25,321 bases of DNA from an archaeon (GTDB lineage: Archaea > Thermoproteota > Bathyarchaeia > TCS64): positions 1 to 25,321 of the forward strand of contig JAHLLU010000002.1 in assembly GCA_020444005.1 (NCBI GenBank). Direction: 5' to 3'. Below the pieces are notes generated by a model, which made no database searches, was not told where the DNA came from, and worked only from the letters and a program-made list of their open reading frames with translations. The first letter of the stretch is position 1. Every line of letters begins with the position of its first letter. This document shows, piece after piece, positions 1-7,811 of this stretch. The position numbers were made by a program, and so were the translations under genes.

Positions 1-309
1 CTTGTCAACTTGCTGCATAATGCGTACAAGTTTAGCCCCGATAATTCAATGATAGAAATCTCAATCACATTGGAACAGGATTCTATTCATGTAACCGTTA
101 TTGATAATGGGATTGGATTAACAGAAGACCAGGTTTCATTATTGTTCAAGCCGTTCCCAGGAATCGAACATGGCATGAATATTGTAGGCACCGGGCTTGG
201 TCTCAGTATCTGCCGGGGATTGATAGAGCTTCATGGTGGAAGGATATGGGCTGAATCAGAGGGACTGGGAAAAGGCTCAAGCTTCCACTTTGTCCTACCT
301 GTTAAATGA
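1..309 (+). CDS. Sensor histidine kinase, C-terminal ATPase part (partial)
   Basis: Only the last ~102 residues of a histidine kinase are inside the window; the reading frame is open from the first base, so the gene begins upstream. The visible part is the HATPase_c catalytic domain: an N box (LVNLLHNAYKFSP), a G1 box (DNGIGL), an F-box-like segment (LFKPF) and a G2 box (GTGLGLSICRGLIELHGG), ending in the usual GSSFHFVLP strand. These bind ATP and phosphorylate a conserved histidine in the missing dimerisation domain. The sequence resembles the C-terminus of the large kinase encoded at 5556-7562, so both may belong to the same family of cytoplasmic archaeal sensor kinases. Its input domain and partner regulator cannot be seen. 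The next gene is on the opposite strand and converges on it. Confidence 0.93.
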   Translation, partial: LVNLLHNAYKFSPDNSMIEISITLEQDSIHVTVIDNGIGLTEDQVSLLFKPFPGIEHGMNIVGTGLGLSICRGLIELHGGRIWAESEGLGKGSSFHFVLPVK

Positions 310-315
310 GCCTAT

Positions 316-723
316 TTATCGACTGATGTAGAGCAGTGTAAACGATGCTATACATGTGAATAAATCAGGGAGCATCGCGAAGGGTCCGAGACCAGACGCC
401 CTGTAACCGGCTACGCTTACCAGTAATGGGTTTGATACAATAGAGTACATTAGTAAGGCGACGGAGAATATTACTAAGCCGAGGGAGAACTCTAAACCAG
501 TGTCACTGTAAACCTTCCAGTAGATCGAGGAGAGAACAATCAACAGGAAAGCGTTCACACTTGCCAGTACAGCCTTGAAAGTATAGTAGATGGCTAGGTC
601 GTTTTGATGTTGACCCATACCATGTCCCGTTGTATAATTACCCTGTATGGCTATCAAGTACGCAGCAACACCTATGATCAGAGCTACTGCTATGATACCG
701 GTGAGGCTCCTATTCTCCTTCAT
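316..723 (-). CDS. Four-helix membrane protein paired with a winged-helix regulator
   Basis: A 135-residue protein with about four hydrophobic segments (roughly residues 8-26, 46-66, 78-97 and 110-133) and short polar loops, so an integral membrane protein of unknown function. The start ATG at 723 overlaps the 3' end of the upstream winged-helix gene by 14 bases, so the two are translationally coupled and form an operon. Small four-helix proteins next to a winged-helix regulator of this type also occur in haloarchaea (DUF7521-like pairs, as I recall them). The link to that family is inference from size, topology and neighbour. The protein could act as a membrane partner or target of the regulator. 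No catalytic motif is visible. Confidence 0.75.
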   Translation of the reverse strand: MKENRSLTGIIAVALIIGVAAYLIAIQGNYTTGHGMGQHQNDLAIYYTFKAVLASVNAFLLIVLSSIYWKVYSDTGLEFSLGLVIFSVALLMYSIVSNPLLVSVAGYRASGLGPFAMLPDLFTCIASFTLLYISR

Positions 724-1162
724 CTATGTCTCCATCCTCATCACTCTTTTTCTCCTTATTCCCAATTTTCTCCCAAATCTCCTCGAAGAAACCATAATTC
801 TCCAGCATATCATCAGTCAACAAATAGACCATGCCATAACCATCACCAAGACTCGTAACCAAACCATTCTTCTCCATCACCTCAACATGATGACGAATGG
901 TGCTGTAATCCAGTTCTAGTTCTTGGCTTAGTTGATGTGCGTTCAGGGGTTGATCAGCTAGGGTACTGATTATTCTGGCTCTGTTTAGTCCTCCTCGTGT
1001 ACCGCCAATCATCCACTGAATGATATAGTTGAAATACTTCTTACGAGGAGGCTTCAAGATACCATAGATTGGATTATTGTAGTAAAAAAACCTCTTCACC
1101 TGAACTCTGGCTGAATTAGGGGAGATTTGGGAATAACTCTGGACTGAACTTGGAAAATCCAT
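710..1162 (-). CDS. ArsR-like winged-helix transcriptional regulator
   Basis: A 150-residue DNA-binding protein. The winged helix spans roughly residues 50-130 and contains the typical archaeal pattern GGTRGGLNRARII, then HQLSQELELDYSTIRHHVEVMEKNGLV (helix-turn-helix with recognition helix), then a wing ending GYGMVYLLTD. The acidic C-terminus overlaps the start of the membrane-protein gene downstream. The frame is open to a possible start at 1198, but that would run into the divergent gene at 1190, so ATG 1162 is preferred. The position suggests control of the membrane protein and perhaps of the divergent secreted protein, whose TATA box overlaps this start codon. The effector is unknown and no metal-binding cysteines are present. 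Confidence 0.85.
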   Translation of the reverse strand: MDFPSSVQSYSQISPNSARVQVKRFFYYNNPIYGILKPPRKKYFNYIIQWMIGGTRGGLNRARIISTLADQPLNAHQLSQELELDYSTIRHHVEVMEKNGLVTSLGDGYGMVYLLTDDMLENYGFFEEIWEKIGNKEKKSDEDGDIDEGE

Positions 1163-1167
1163 TATAA
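1162..1167 (+). promoter_or_regulatory. TATA box for the secreted CpxP-like gene
   Basis: TTATAA is centred about 25 bases before the GTG at 1190, the spacing expected between an archaeal TATA box and its transcription start. This predicts a leaderless mRNA. The box touches the start codon of the divergent winged-helix gene, so regulator binding could affect both directions. Confidence 0.55.
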
Positions 1168-1189
1168 GCACTTTGCGGATGCTCTGCCT

Positions 1190-1633
1190 GTGAAACAAAT
1201 GAACACAAAGAAAAATACAATACTCGGACTGCTCGCGGTAATCGCGATAGTCATGGGCGGAATAGGATTCGCCCTAGCACAAGACGACTCCGTCATCGAT
1301 GATACACCTGTATGCGACGGAACCGGTGTCCTTGGTCTCATGAACGGCAGGGGATTCTGGTCACAGCTCACAGAGGAACAGCAGACCCAGCTAGCTGAAC
1401 AAACCCAAGAGATGCTTGAAGCAGGCGCCTCACAGGAAGAGATCAGGGAAATGAAAGCCAACCAGCTACAGGAATGGGGCATCGACGCTCCACAATGGAG
1501 TGGACCACACTATGGCTCACAGGGTCCTCATGGACAACAGCTACGTGATGGCAGTGGAAGCGGTGGTCAATACGGTGGACGCGGAAGCGGAAACCGTGGC
1601 GGTAACGGCAACAACGGCGTCTGTCCAAACTAA
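1190..1633 (+). CDS. Secreted CpxP/Spy-like protein with Gly-rich tail
   Basis: A 147-residue exported protein. Residues ~7-30 form a signal peptide (KNTILGLLAVIAIVMGGIGFALA followed by Q). The mature part has an acidic start, then a helical segment (LTEEQQTQLAEQTQEMLEAG and on to residue ~97) like the LTxxQ repeats of the CpxP/Spy/ZraP envelope-stress and metal-response family. It ends in a flexible tail rich in Gly, Ser, Asn and Arg. Start choice: the GTG at 1190 lies ~25 bases after a TATA box, consistent with leaderless translation; an ATG at 1199 is the alternative. It converges on the copper ATPase gene and shares a terminator hairpin with it. A role in metal or envelope stress is plausible but inferred from weak similarity and location. 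Confidence 0.7.
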   Translation: MKQMNTKKNTILGLLAVIAIVMGGIGFALAQDDSVIDDTPVCDGTGVLGLMNGRGFWSQLTEEQQTQLAEQTQEMLEAGASQEEIREMKANQLQEWGIDAPQWSGPHYGSQGPHGQQLRDGSGSGGQYGGRGSGNRGGNGNNGVCPN

Positions 1634-1665
1634 GATAGAGAAAAACTCTATCCCAAACCTTTTTT
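1634..1665. terminator. Hairpin terminator between convergent genes
   Basis: GATAGAG (1634-1640), a five-base A loop and CTCTATC (1646-1652) form a perfect 7-bp stem, followed by six T at 1660-1665 on the plus strand. It begins directly after the TAA of the secreted-protein gene. The hairpin can also form in the copA transcript arriving from the other side, so it may act in both directions. Confidence 0.7.
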
Positions 1666-1671
1666 CTAATC

Positions 1672-4125
1672 TTATTTTGTGTAACTTGGCTTGATGTTTC
1701 TACGTCGTAAGAGGTTCGCGTTAGTTACAACTGATACGCTGCTTAGCGCCATGGCTGACTCTGCGATTACTGGGTGTAGTAAGCCGAGTACCGCGATTGG
1801 TACGCTGATGACGTTATAGAAGAACGCCCAGAACAGGTTCTGACGAATCTTATCGAAAGTAGCGTTACTCAAGTTAATCGCAGTGACCAACCCTGTTAGG
1901 TCTCCTCGAACCAGTATAATGTCACCAGACTCTATCGCGATATCAGTTCCAGTTCCGATAGCAACACCAACGTTTGCTTGAGCTAACGCCGGGGCATCAT
2001 TAATACCGTCACCCACCATCGCCACCATGCCATACTTCTCCTGAGCGTCGATAACCACCCTGACTTTCTCGTCGGGCATAACCTCAGCGTAAATATCATC
2101 AATGCCTACTTGAGCTGCGATGGCTTCTGCGGTTGCCTTGTTGTCGCCTGTCAACATGATGGTCTTCATACCCATCTTCTTCAACTCGTTCAAGGCAAGC
2201 ACCGAGTCATCCTTCAACGTGTCAGCGACAGCGATGATTCCAGCGGGTTCACCGTCTACTCCAACCGCCATCACGGTCTTAGCTTCTCTCTGTAGCCTAC
2301 TGAACTCATCCTTTAGATCATCAGGGAAGCTTTGTAGAAGAGTGGGCTTACCAACGATGACCGTTTTATCATCTATTTTGCCAGTTACTCCTTCCCCACG
2401 CAATGCCTTGAATTCGTTGGGCTGGGTAAGCTCGATCTTTCGCTCCATCGCGGTTCGAATTATCGCCCGTGCTAAGGGATGCTCTGAGCCCTGTTCTAGG
2501 CTTGCTGCATAATAGAGAATTTTATCATCGCCAATGATGTCTGTAACCTCTGGTTGTCCCTTGGTGATAGTGCCTGTCTTGTCGAGCACGATTGCCTTGA
2601 TCTCCTTCATGGTCTGGATGGCTTCACCGCGCCTGATCAAAATCCCGTTACGGGCACCCATACCAGTACCCACCATCAAAGCAGTAGGCACAGCCAAACC
2701 GAGACTACAGGGACAAGCGATAACCAAGACGCTTATCATGGCGCTGATAGCCAGCATCACCTGTGGTAGTGTTACGTCAACCCATGGAATGAAAACTGCG
2801 CCCCATGCCAGTACTCGGTTCAATGGACCGGGTATCAGCACCCAAGCAACCAATGTAAGGAAAGCGATACCGATGATAGTAGGCACAAATATGGCTATCA
2901 CATCATCAGCGAACTTCTGAATAGGCACCTTTGTGCCCTGAGCCTCCTCAACCATCCGGATGATCTGAGCAAGGAAGGTGTCTTTACCGATTCTTGTCGC
3001 CTCAACATTGAGTAGACCCTCCTGATTAACGGTAGCACCGATAACCTCGTCTCCAACATGCTTTGCTACAGGCATGGATTCCCCAGTTGCAATTGACTCA
3101 TCAACACTGCTATCACCCTTGATGACCACACCATCGGTGGGTATCTTCTCACCGGGCTTTACAATCATGACATCACCGGATTTCACTAGCTCTAATGGAA
3201 CCTCTTTTTCCTCGCCATCAACAAGTAAAAGCGCTGATTTCGCCTCCATTTTCAACAACTGGCGTATCGCTTGGCTGCTTTGACCCTTCGCCAAAGCCTC
3301 ATAATATTTACCGGTGAGGTTGAAGCTCAATATCATGGTGCTGCTACCAGCATAGTTGAACAAGGGAGTGAAGAAACTGGCTGGACCCGTAAGCCATGCA
3401 ATCACTGTACCCATGGCGATCAATACATCCATGTTGGCAGTACCATGTTTTACTGCTGCAATAGCTGACTTGATGGTAGGCCACCCTACCCAAAAGATAG
3501 CGGGAGCGCTGAGCACAGTCATTCCTATGTTGAATATCATATGATTTGGCCAAGCAACCCCGAAGAACATGTGAGGAATCATCCAGATCATAATTGGAAT
3601 AGTAAAATACCAGCTGCGTAGCATCCGTTGCCTCGATTTCTCAAGCTCCTGCTCATAGACATCAACCTCTTCCTCGTCGGCTACATCATATCCCTGACTG
3701 CGAACAGCCTCACGCAGGTCAACTATGCTCGCTTGTTTGGGATCATACTTGACAAAGGCTTTCTCTGTTGCAAGGTTTACTACTACCTCCTTGACACCGG
3801 GTACCCGTTCAAGGGCTTTTTCTACGGCTGCGACACATGCGGCACAAGTCATTCCCGTTATACGCATGGTAACTTCTCTGATCTCGGAGTCTCCCGGCAT
3901 AACTGGCTCGTATTCCAGTTCCCGTATTGATTCAGCTATATCATCAAGGTTGACCTTATCTGGATCATACTCTATGACAGCCTTCTCTGTACCATAATTA
4001 ACGTCAGCTTTTCGTATACCTTCTCGCTTGTACAAGTTGTTACTGATGCTCTGAGCGCAGGTAGCGCAATGCATCCCCTTTACAGGTATAACGAGAATCT
4101 TAGATTTCTCCTCTGGATTACTCAC
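1672..4125 (-). CDS. copA: Copper-exporting P1B-type ATPase
   Basis: An 817-residue membrane pump that uses ATP to move Cu(I) out of the cytoplasm. Two N-terminal heavy-metal-associated domains carry CxxC sites (GMHCATC at residues 17-23, GMTCAAC at 91-97). They are followed by paired helices, the A-domain TGES motif, the transmembrane metal site CPC (Cys471-Pro-Cys473), the phosphorylated Asp515 in DKTGT, SEHPL in the nucleotide domain, GDGINDAP, and the Cu(I)-type signatures YN and [12 protein letters not shown] in the last helices. Together these identify the Cu(I) subtype. The length is normal for a two-HMA CopA. The start is GTG 4125: no Shine-Dalgarno is seen, but a TTTATA box lies ~27 bases upstream, so the mRNA is probably leaderless. 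A small HMA chaperone gene is divergent from it. Confidence 0.96.
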   Translation of the reverse strand: MSNPEEKSKILVIPVKGMHCATCAQSISNNLYKREGIRKADVNYGTEKAVIEYDPDKVNLDDIAESIRELEYEPVMPGDSEIREVTMRITGMTCAACVAAVEKALERVPGVKEVVVNLATEKAFVKYDPKQASIVDLREAVRSQGYDVADEEEVDVYEQELEKSRQRMLRSWYFTIPIMIWMIPHMFFGVAWPNHMIFNIGMTVLSAPAIFWVGWPTIKSAIAAVKHGTANMDVLIAMGTVIAWLTGPASFFTPLFNYAGSSTMILSFNLTGKYYEALAKGQSSQAIRQLLKMEAKSALLLVDGEEKEVPLELVKSGDVMIVKPGEKIPTDGVVIKGDSSVDESIATGESMPVAKHVGDEVIGATVNQEGLLNVEATRIGKDTFLAQIIRMVEEAQGTKVPIQKFADDVIAIFVPTIIGIAFLTLVAWVLIPGPLNRVLAWGAVFIPWVDVTLPQVMLAISAMISVLVIACPCSLGLAVPTALMVGTGMGARNGILIRRGEAIQTMKEIKAIVLDKTGTITKGQPEVTDIIGDDKILYYAASLEQGSEHPLARAIIRTAMERKIELTQPNEFKALRGEGVTGKIDDKTVIVGKPTLLQSFPDDLKDEFSRLQREAKTVMAVGVDGEPAGIIAVADTLKDDSVLALNELKKMGMKTIMLTGDNKATAEAIAAQVGIDDIYAEVMPDEKVRVVIDAQEKYGMVAMVGDGINDAPALAQANVGVAIGTGTDIAIESGDIILVRGDLTGLVTAINLSNATFDKIRQNLFWAFFYNVISVPIAVLGLLHPVIAESAMALSSVSVVTNANLLRRRNIKPSYTK

Positions 4126-4149
4126 AATTATTTATCAAAAATGGCGTGG

Positions 4150-4155
4150 TATAAA
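4150..4155 (-). promoter_or_regulatory. TATA box of copA
   Basis: TTTATA read on the minus strand is centred ~27 bases upstream of the copA GTG start at 4125, so a leaderless transcript is predicted. The same 80-base spacer must also hold the promoter of the divergent chaperone. Confidence 0.5.
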
Positions 4156-4197
4156 CTATCACTGCATGTTTATTATTAACGGTTCAAAGAAGGTTTT

Positions 4198-4204
4198 GAG
4201 GTGA
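4198..4204 (+). promoter_or_regulatory. Strong Shine-Dalgarno ahead of the HMA chaperone
   Basis: GAGGTGA matches the anti-Shine-Dalgarno end of archaeal 16S rRNA. It lies three bases before codon AAG 4208, where an initiation codon would be expected but ATG, GTG and TTG are all absent. A TTTATTATTAA element (4169-4179) could be the TATA box. Confidence 0.55.
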
Positions 4205-4207
4205 ACT

Positions 4208-4420
4208 AAGTCGAAGCATATCGAGCTAAAAGTAAAAGGAATGACTTGTAACCACTGTGAGATGCGAGTCAAGAAGGCTCTTGAATCAGTTCCTGGAGTT
4301 AAATCCGCAAAAGCTGATCACAAGAAAGGAATCGCTGTCATCGAAGCAGAAGACAACGTCACCACAGAGGCTCTCGTCAAAGCAGTGAATGATACTGAGC
4401 TATACGAGGCTCAAGCCTAA
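4208..4420 (+). CDS. Small HMA-domain copper chaperone with no normal start codon
   Basis: An open frame of ~70 codons ending at TAA 4418-4420 encodes a complete heavy-metal-associated domain. It has a first strand (KHIELKVKGM), the metal loop MTCNHC (Cys14 and Cys17), a helix (EMRVKKALESVPGV), two further strands and a last helix ending YEAQA. This is a CopZ/Atx1-type ferredoxin-like fold that would carry Cu(I) to the divergent CopA. Between the preceding stop (4202-4204) and the metal loop there is no ATG, GTG or TTG. AAG 4208 sits just where an ATG should follow the GAGGTGA ribosome site. Removing T4207 would instead open a frame from GTG 4201. It may use a rare start (AAG 4208 or ATC 4220), contain a sequencing error, or be freshly inactivated. 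The ATG inside the metal loop is too late to give a working domain. Confidence 0.75.
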   Translation, partial: KSKHIELKVKGMTCNHCEMRVKKALESVPGVKSAKADHKKGIAVIEAEDNVTTEALVKAVNDTELYEAQA

Positions 4421-4421
4421 T

Positions 4422-5456
4422 CTAATCTTTTTTAATCTGTTGCTCAATCAAAGCACGAAGCTGTGTTCTAATTTCTTCATGCATCTGTTTGGTGCTTTCG
4501 AGATTCTGGGCATACTGTTTATTTTTTTCTTGCCAGAGCTGCATCTCATCATTGCTAGCTAAGGCGTTTTTGAACTCAGTAAGCATCTGCTGGTTTACCT
4601 CATACACGTATATGTGCTTGTAACGGCTATCTTCCTGCTTGAACTCCTTGAAGCAGCTGTTACACTTGTAGGCGGTCTTAACCTCACTGAAGGTCTCACC
4701 ACATCCACTTAAACATCGTAATGGCTCATCACCGCCCTGAGTATTCTTTACGAAAACCTTGCCACCACACTTGGGGCAAACCGGTGCAGCAACTACATCG
4801 TCACTATCACAACGTGGACAAGCCACCTTAACACCGATGGGCTTCTTCACCATCATCTTGTTGATGGTCAATATCTGGAGTATCTTCTCCAGGTTTTCGC
4901 GCTCCATTTCCATCTCGATGTGTCCGGGAGAATAGTAGTGGTAGGTGCTTGATTTTGGTCTTAGTTCTGTTTCTTTGTTGGTGATGAGGTACTTCATCAT
5001 TTCCCGTACCTCGGGGTTTCTGAGGAGATTTTTCCTCTTTAGCTTGTACACATCATTGGTGGCTAACTCATGCTCATAATCAGAGACATACGCGATGATC
5101 TTGTCTGGAAGATGCTCAAAGTTCTCCTTACTCTTGATAATATAATCAACAGCACCCATCTTCATAGCGTTAATTGCTATCTCAGGGTCTTTCTGCTGAG
5201 TAACCATGATAATAGGCGTTATAACATCTAGTTCGTTGAGTTTCTGCAATATACTGAGCCCAGTATACTGAGCTAGATTATAATCAAGCATTAAAAGATC
5301 GTAGTTTTTCGCCAAAAACACGTTAAAGAACTCGTGTGCTGAAGCTACGTGGTCTACTTCTATGGGTTTTCCTGATTTCTTGATGAAGCGCTGGAGTATC
5401 TTGTAGTGGTTAAGGTTGTCCTCGACCATTAAAACATGGTAGACTCTGTCACTCAT
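4422..5456 (-). CDS. Response regulator with zinc-ribbon output domain
   Basis: A 344-residue protein. Residues ~5-125 form a receiver domain: acidic pair E12-D13, phosphoacceptor Asp58 in LLMLDYNLA, a VT switch residue, and the conserved lysine in VDYIIK. A linker is followed by cysteine-rich ribbons at residues ~210-280: CPRC...CPKC, C..GC, then CNSC. It ends in a likely coiled coil rich in Gln and Glu. There is no helix-turn-helix, so output is probably protein-protein or nucleic-acid binding through the ribbons. The arrangement resembles the archaeal TackOD1 type of zinc-binding output domain, by recollection and not by search. Start: ATG 5456 lies seven bases after a strong AGGAGGT; the frame also has GTG 5462, which is too close to that site. 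The gene follows the large sensor kinase, its probable partner. Confidence 0.88.
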   Translation of the reverse strand: MSDRVYHVLMVEDNLNHYKILQRFIKKSGKPIEVDHVASAHEFFNVFLAKNYDLLMLDYNLAQYTGLSILQKLNELDVITPIIMVTQQKDPEIAINAMKMGAVDYIIKSKENFEHLPDKIIAYVSDYEHELATNDVYKLKRKNLLRNPEVREMMKYLITNKETELRPKSSTYHYYSPGHIEMEMERENLEKILQILTINKMMVKKPIGVKVACPRCDSDDVVAAPVCPKCGGKVFVKNTQGGDEPLRCLSGCGETFSEVKTAYKCNSCFKEFKQEDSRYKHIYVYEVNQQMLTEFKNALASNDEMQLWQEKNKQYAQNLESTKQMHEEIRTQLRALIEQQIKKD

Positions 5457-5462
5457 ACACAC

Positions 5463-5520
5463 TACCTCCTATAATTGTGCGCTTCATGTATGCCAGACCC
5501 AAGATATTTCCCATAAAAAG
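5463..5520 (-). promoter_or_regulatory. Promoter and ribosome site of the response regulator
   Basis: CTTTTTATGG at about 5511-5520 on the minus strand is a TATA-like element predicting a transcript start near 5490. AGGAGGT follows at about 5464-5470, seven bases before ATG 5456. The gene can therefore be expressed apart from the kinase upstream. Confidence 0.5.
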
Positions 5521-5555
5521 CATTATCCGCCTAAAATCTGTGTTACGGATCGTCA

Positions 5556-7562
5556 TTACCGCTCCACCAATCCATCTACATGGATGGCTTGAGTTACCTG
5601 AGAATCAGTTACTTCTCCTAATTCAGCGTCCGGAACCGTGAAAATAAACGAGCTTCCGTAGCCCTCCTGACTCTCAACCCATATCTCGCCGCCCAGAGAC
5701 TCAATTATCTTCTTACAGATACTGAGCCCTGCACCGGTTCCCGGATAATGATTGGTGTGTTCGAGGCGTTGGAATAGCTTGAAGAGATGCTCATGTTGGT
5801 CTTCTGGGATACCTATTCCGTTATCCCTGACCTTGAACTGGTATCCTGTCTCGGTTTCTGTGCATGTTATCTCAACTCTTGGTGGATTTGTCTCGTTAAA
5901 CTTGATGCCATTACCGATGAGGTTCATCAATACCTGTTTGATCCATGTTCTTTGAGTAACCAACTCAGGCAAATCATACCCAGTTACGATGGCTTGTTTC
6001 ATCTCTATCTGGGGCTTAAGCTCCTCCTGTACCTCGGCTAAAAGTTCACCTAGGTCTACCTCGCTGTAATCGGTGTTTATCCTACCGACACGAGATAGGG
6101 TTAGTAAGTTATCGATGAGTTCACGCATATTATTTGATGCCTTAAGGATGGAATCAAGGTACTCTTGCCCATTCTCGTCCAGTACATCAAAATAATCTTC
6201 CAAGAGGAAATCGCTAAAGCTCTCGATGGTCATCAAAGGTGCCTTGAGGTCGTGGCTGACGATATGTGTGAAATCGTTGAGATCTCGGTTCACCTTCTCA
6301 AGCTCATCAAGACTCGTGTATAATGTGTTTTCTATCCTTTTTCTCCAAGTAATATCATTGACAGCGCTAACCACCTGCTTTACAACGCCATCAACAACAA
6401 CAGGCGCCCAGCTATGGCTCACCCAATAAATTTCCCCGTCTCCACCTTGTATCCTGTACTCGTTTATCTTGCCTTTTTCCCCGGAGATTGAACTATTATA
6501 GAAATCTGCAATCTTATCCAGGTCTTCATTTAACACAAGTTCCCCCCACATGTTATCCACTAGTTCACTTGGTTTGAAGTGAAATATCTCAGCGGATGGT
6601 GAGATATAGTTGATTGAGCCTTCTGGTTTTGTTAAAACGATAACATCTTGGACGTTTTCCACTATATTTCTGAACTGTTTCTCTGATGCGCTTATGGTTT
6701 CAACCTGTTTTACCCTGTTTACCGCTTGTCCTACTAGTAGACTGATGGCTTCCATCAAAGGGTAATCAGTCTGATCGAAGGGTTTTGCCTGATATGCCGT
6801 AAGATACCCATAAACGATATCCATAGACAAAGGTACAATCAAAACATAGCCATTATCCAGCCGCCTCTGAGTAATACCATCCTTGAGTTCATCAACACTC
6901 AATGATAACCTCGGAGAACCACCCATCCGCTTAACAGGGACAGATACATCATCATCGATTAACCAAAAACAGCTACAACTGTACCCCATGACTTCATCAA
7001 GCACACTCAATGTTCTGATGGTTACATCATCCAAAGTGTTGGCTGAAGAGATAACGGGAAGAATCTCCCTTACACCCTCAAGACGCTCTTGATACCTGTT
7101 TTCCTCACGTTTCCTTCTATGTGTCTCGGCGTGGCTCTTAATACGTCGAGCCAATAACTGGTAATGGCTTGGGTCTGCTTCCTTGCGCACATAATCGTCT
7201 ACGCCTGCTTGGAAGGCTGCCTCGGCTACTACCTCGCTTCCTCTACCAGTATACATGATGAAAGGGATGTTTCGTTTACTTTTCACAAGCTTACAGAGGT
7301 CCATCCCGTTTACATCGGGCATGACATAGTCCGAGACAATACAATCCACACCGGTATCCAGATGTTCCATGAGATCATCAGGAGTCCTCACAGATACTAT
7401 TTCGAGTTCAGGGTCAGCCTCCTCTATGAAGGTCTTAGCGAAGAACAACTGCTCTGACTCATCATCAATATGCAGGACAACGTACTTGTCACTAGGGGGA
7501 AGGACCTCTGACGTCAATTCGAATACGGGAACACGAGAGCCTATATGAAAATTATAGAGCAA
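5556..7562 (-). CDS. Hybrid sensor kinase REC-GAF-PAS-HisKA-HATPase
   Basis: A 668-residue cytoplasmic signalling protein. An N-terminal receiver domain (residues ~25-145, phosphoacceptor Asp78 in DCIVSDYVMPD) is followed by a GAF-like region (~165-290), a PAS domain (~295-410, FRNIVENVQDVI to AVNDITWRKR), a HisKA helix pair with His437 in VSHDLKAPL, and an ATPase domain with N box (NLIGNGIKFNE), G1 (DNGIGI) and G2 (GTGAGLSICKKI). There are no membrane segments, so it senses a cytoplasmic cue and also takes input from another kinase through its receiver. It lies just upstream of the zinc-ribbon response regulator, the probable phosphate acceptor. Start is uncertain: the frame opens with TTG 7562, another TTG lies at 7514, and no ATG occurs before the receiver domain. 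Confidence 0.92.
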   Translation of the reverse strand: MLYNFHIGSRVPVFELTSEVLPPSDKYVVLHIDDESEQLFFAKTFIEEADPELEIVSVRTPDDLMEHLDTGVDCIVSDYVMPDVNGMDLCKLVKSKRNIPFIMYTGRGSEVVAEAAFQAGVDDYVRKEADPSHYQLLARRIKSHAETHRRKREENRYQERLEGVREILPVISSANTLDDVTIRTLSVLDEVMGYSCSCFWLIDDDVSVPVKRMGGSPRLSLSVDELKDGITQRRLDNGYVLIVPLSMDIVYGYLTAYQAKPFDQTDYPLMEAISLLVGQAVNRVKQVETISASEKQFRNIVENVQDVIVLTKPEGSINYISPSAEIFHFKPSELVDNMWGELVLNEDLDKIADFYNSSISGEKGKINEYRIQGGDGEIYWVSHSWAPVVVDGVVKQVVSAVNDITWRKRIENTLYTSLDELEKVNRDLNDFTHIVSHDLKAPLMTIESFSDFLLEDYFDVLDENGQEYLDSILKASNNMRELIDNLLTLSRVGRINTDYSEVDLGELLAEVQEELKPQIEMKQAIVTGYDLPELVTQRTWIKQVLMNLIGNGIKFNETNPPRVEITCTETETGYQFKVRDNGIGIPEDQHEHLFKLFQRLEHTNHYPGTGAGLSICKKIIESLGGEIWVESQEGYGSSFIFTVPDAELGEVTDSQVTQAIHVDGLVER

Positions 7563-7610
7563 TAACCCATGTCAAGGAAAACATTAAGCCCCTGAATCCA
7601 ACCAAATACT

Positions 7611-7811
7611 ATGACAGATTCAGAAAAAGACCACATGTACAAAAGAGTAAAGGAACTCTACGGTGACCACCTCACAGAAGACCAGCTAGCAGCCATCGAA
7701 ACGAGCCTTGACCCAATGATCAAGGTGCTGGAACAGCTAAGAAGCATACCATTATTGAACAGCGACGAGCCATACAGCGTCTTCAAACCATACAGGAAGG
7801 ATAGACAGTGA
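7611..7811 (+). CDS. GatC/AtzG-like small amidase subunit
   Basis: A 66-residue helical protein: two short helices (residues ~5-40) joined to a C-terminal tail SDEPYSVFKPYRK. Size, tail pattern and its place directly ahead of an amidase gene match GatC-like or AtzG-like partner subunits, which wrap around the amidase and stabilise it. Its TGA stop overlaps the GTG start of the amidase by four bases (GTGA), a sign of translational coupling and complex formation. No GatB gene is in the window, so a role in a dedicated amidase complex seems likelier than in transamidation of tRNA. The assignment rests on these features and not on strong residue identity. Confidence 0.7.
   Translation: MTDSEKDHMYKRVKELYGDHLTEDQLAAIETSLDPMIKVLEQLRSIPLLNSDEPYSVFKPYRKDRQ

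Noticed and set aside
604..919. Plus-strand frames opposite the membrane-protein and winged-helix genes
   Set aside because: Composition is that of an antisense shadow (His- and Ser-rich), while the minus-strand genes have clear domains.
2534..2920. Long plus-strand frame inside copA
   Set aside because: It is a shadow of the ATPase reading frame; the copA frame carries all family motifs.
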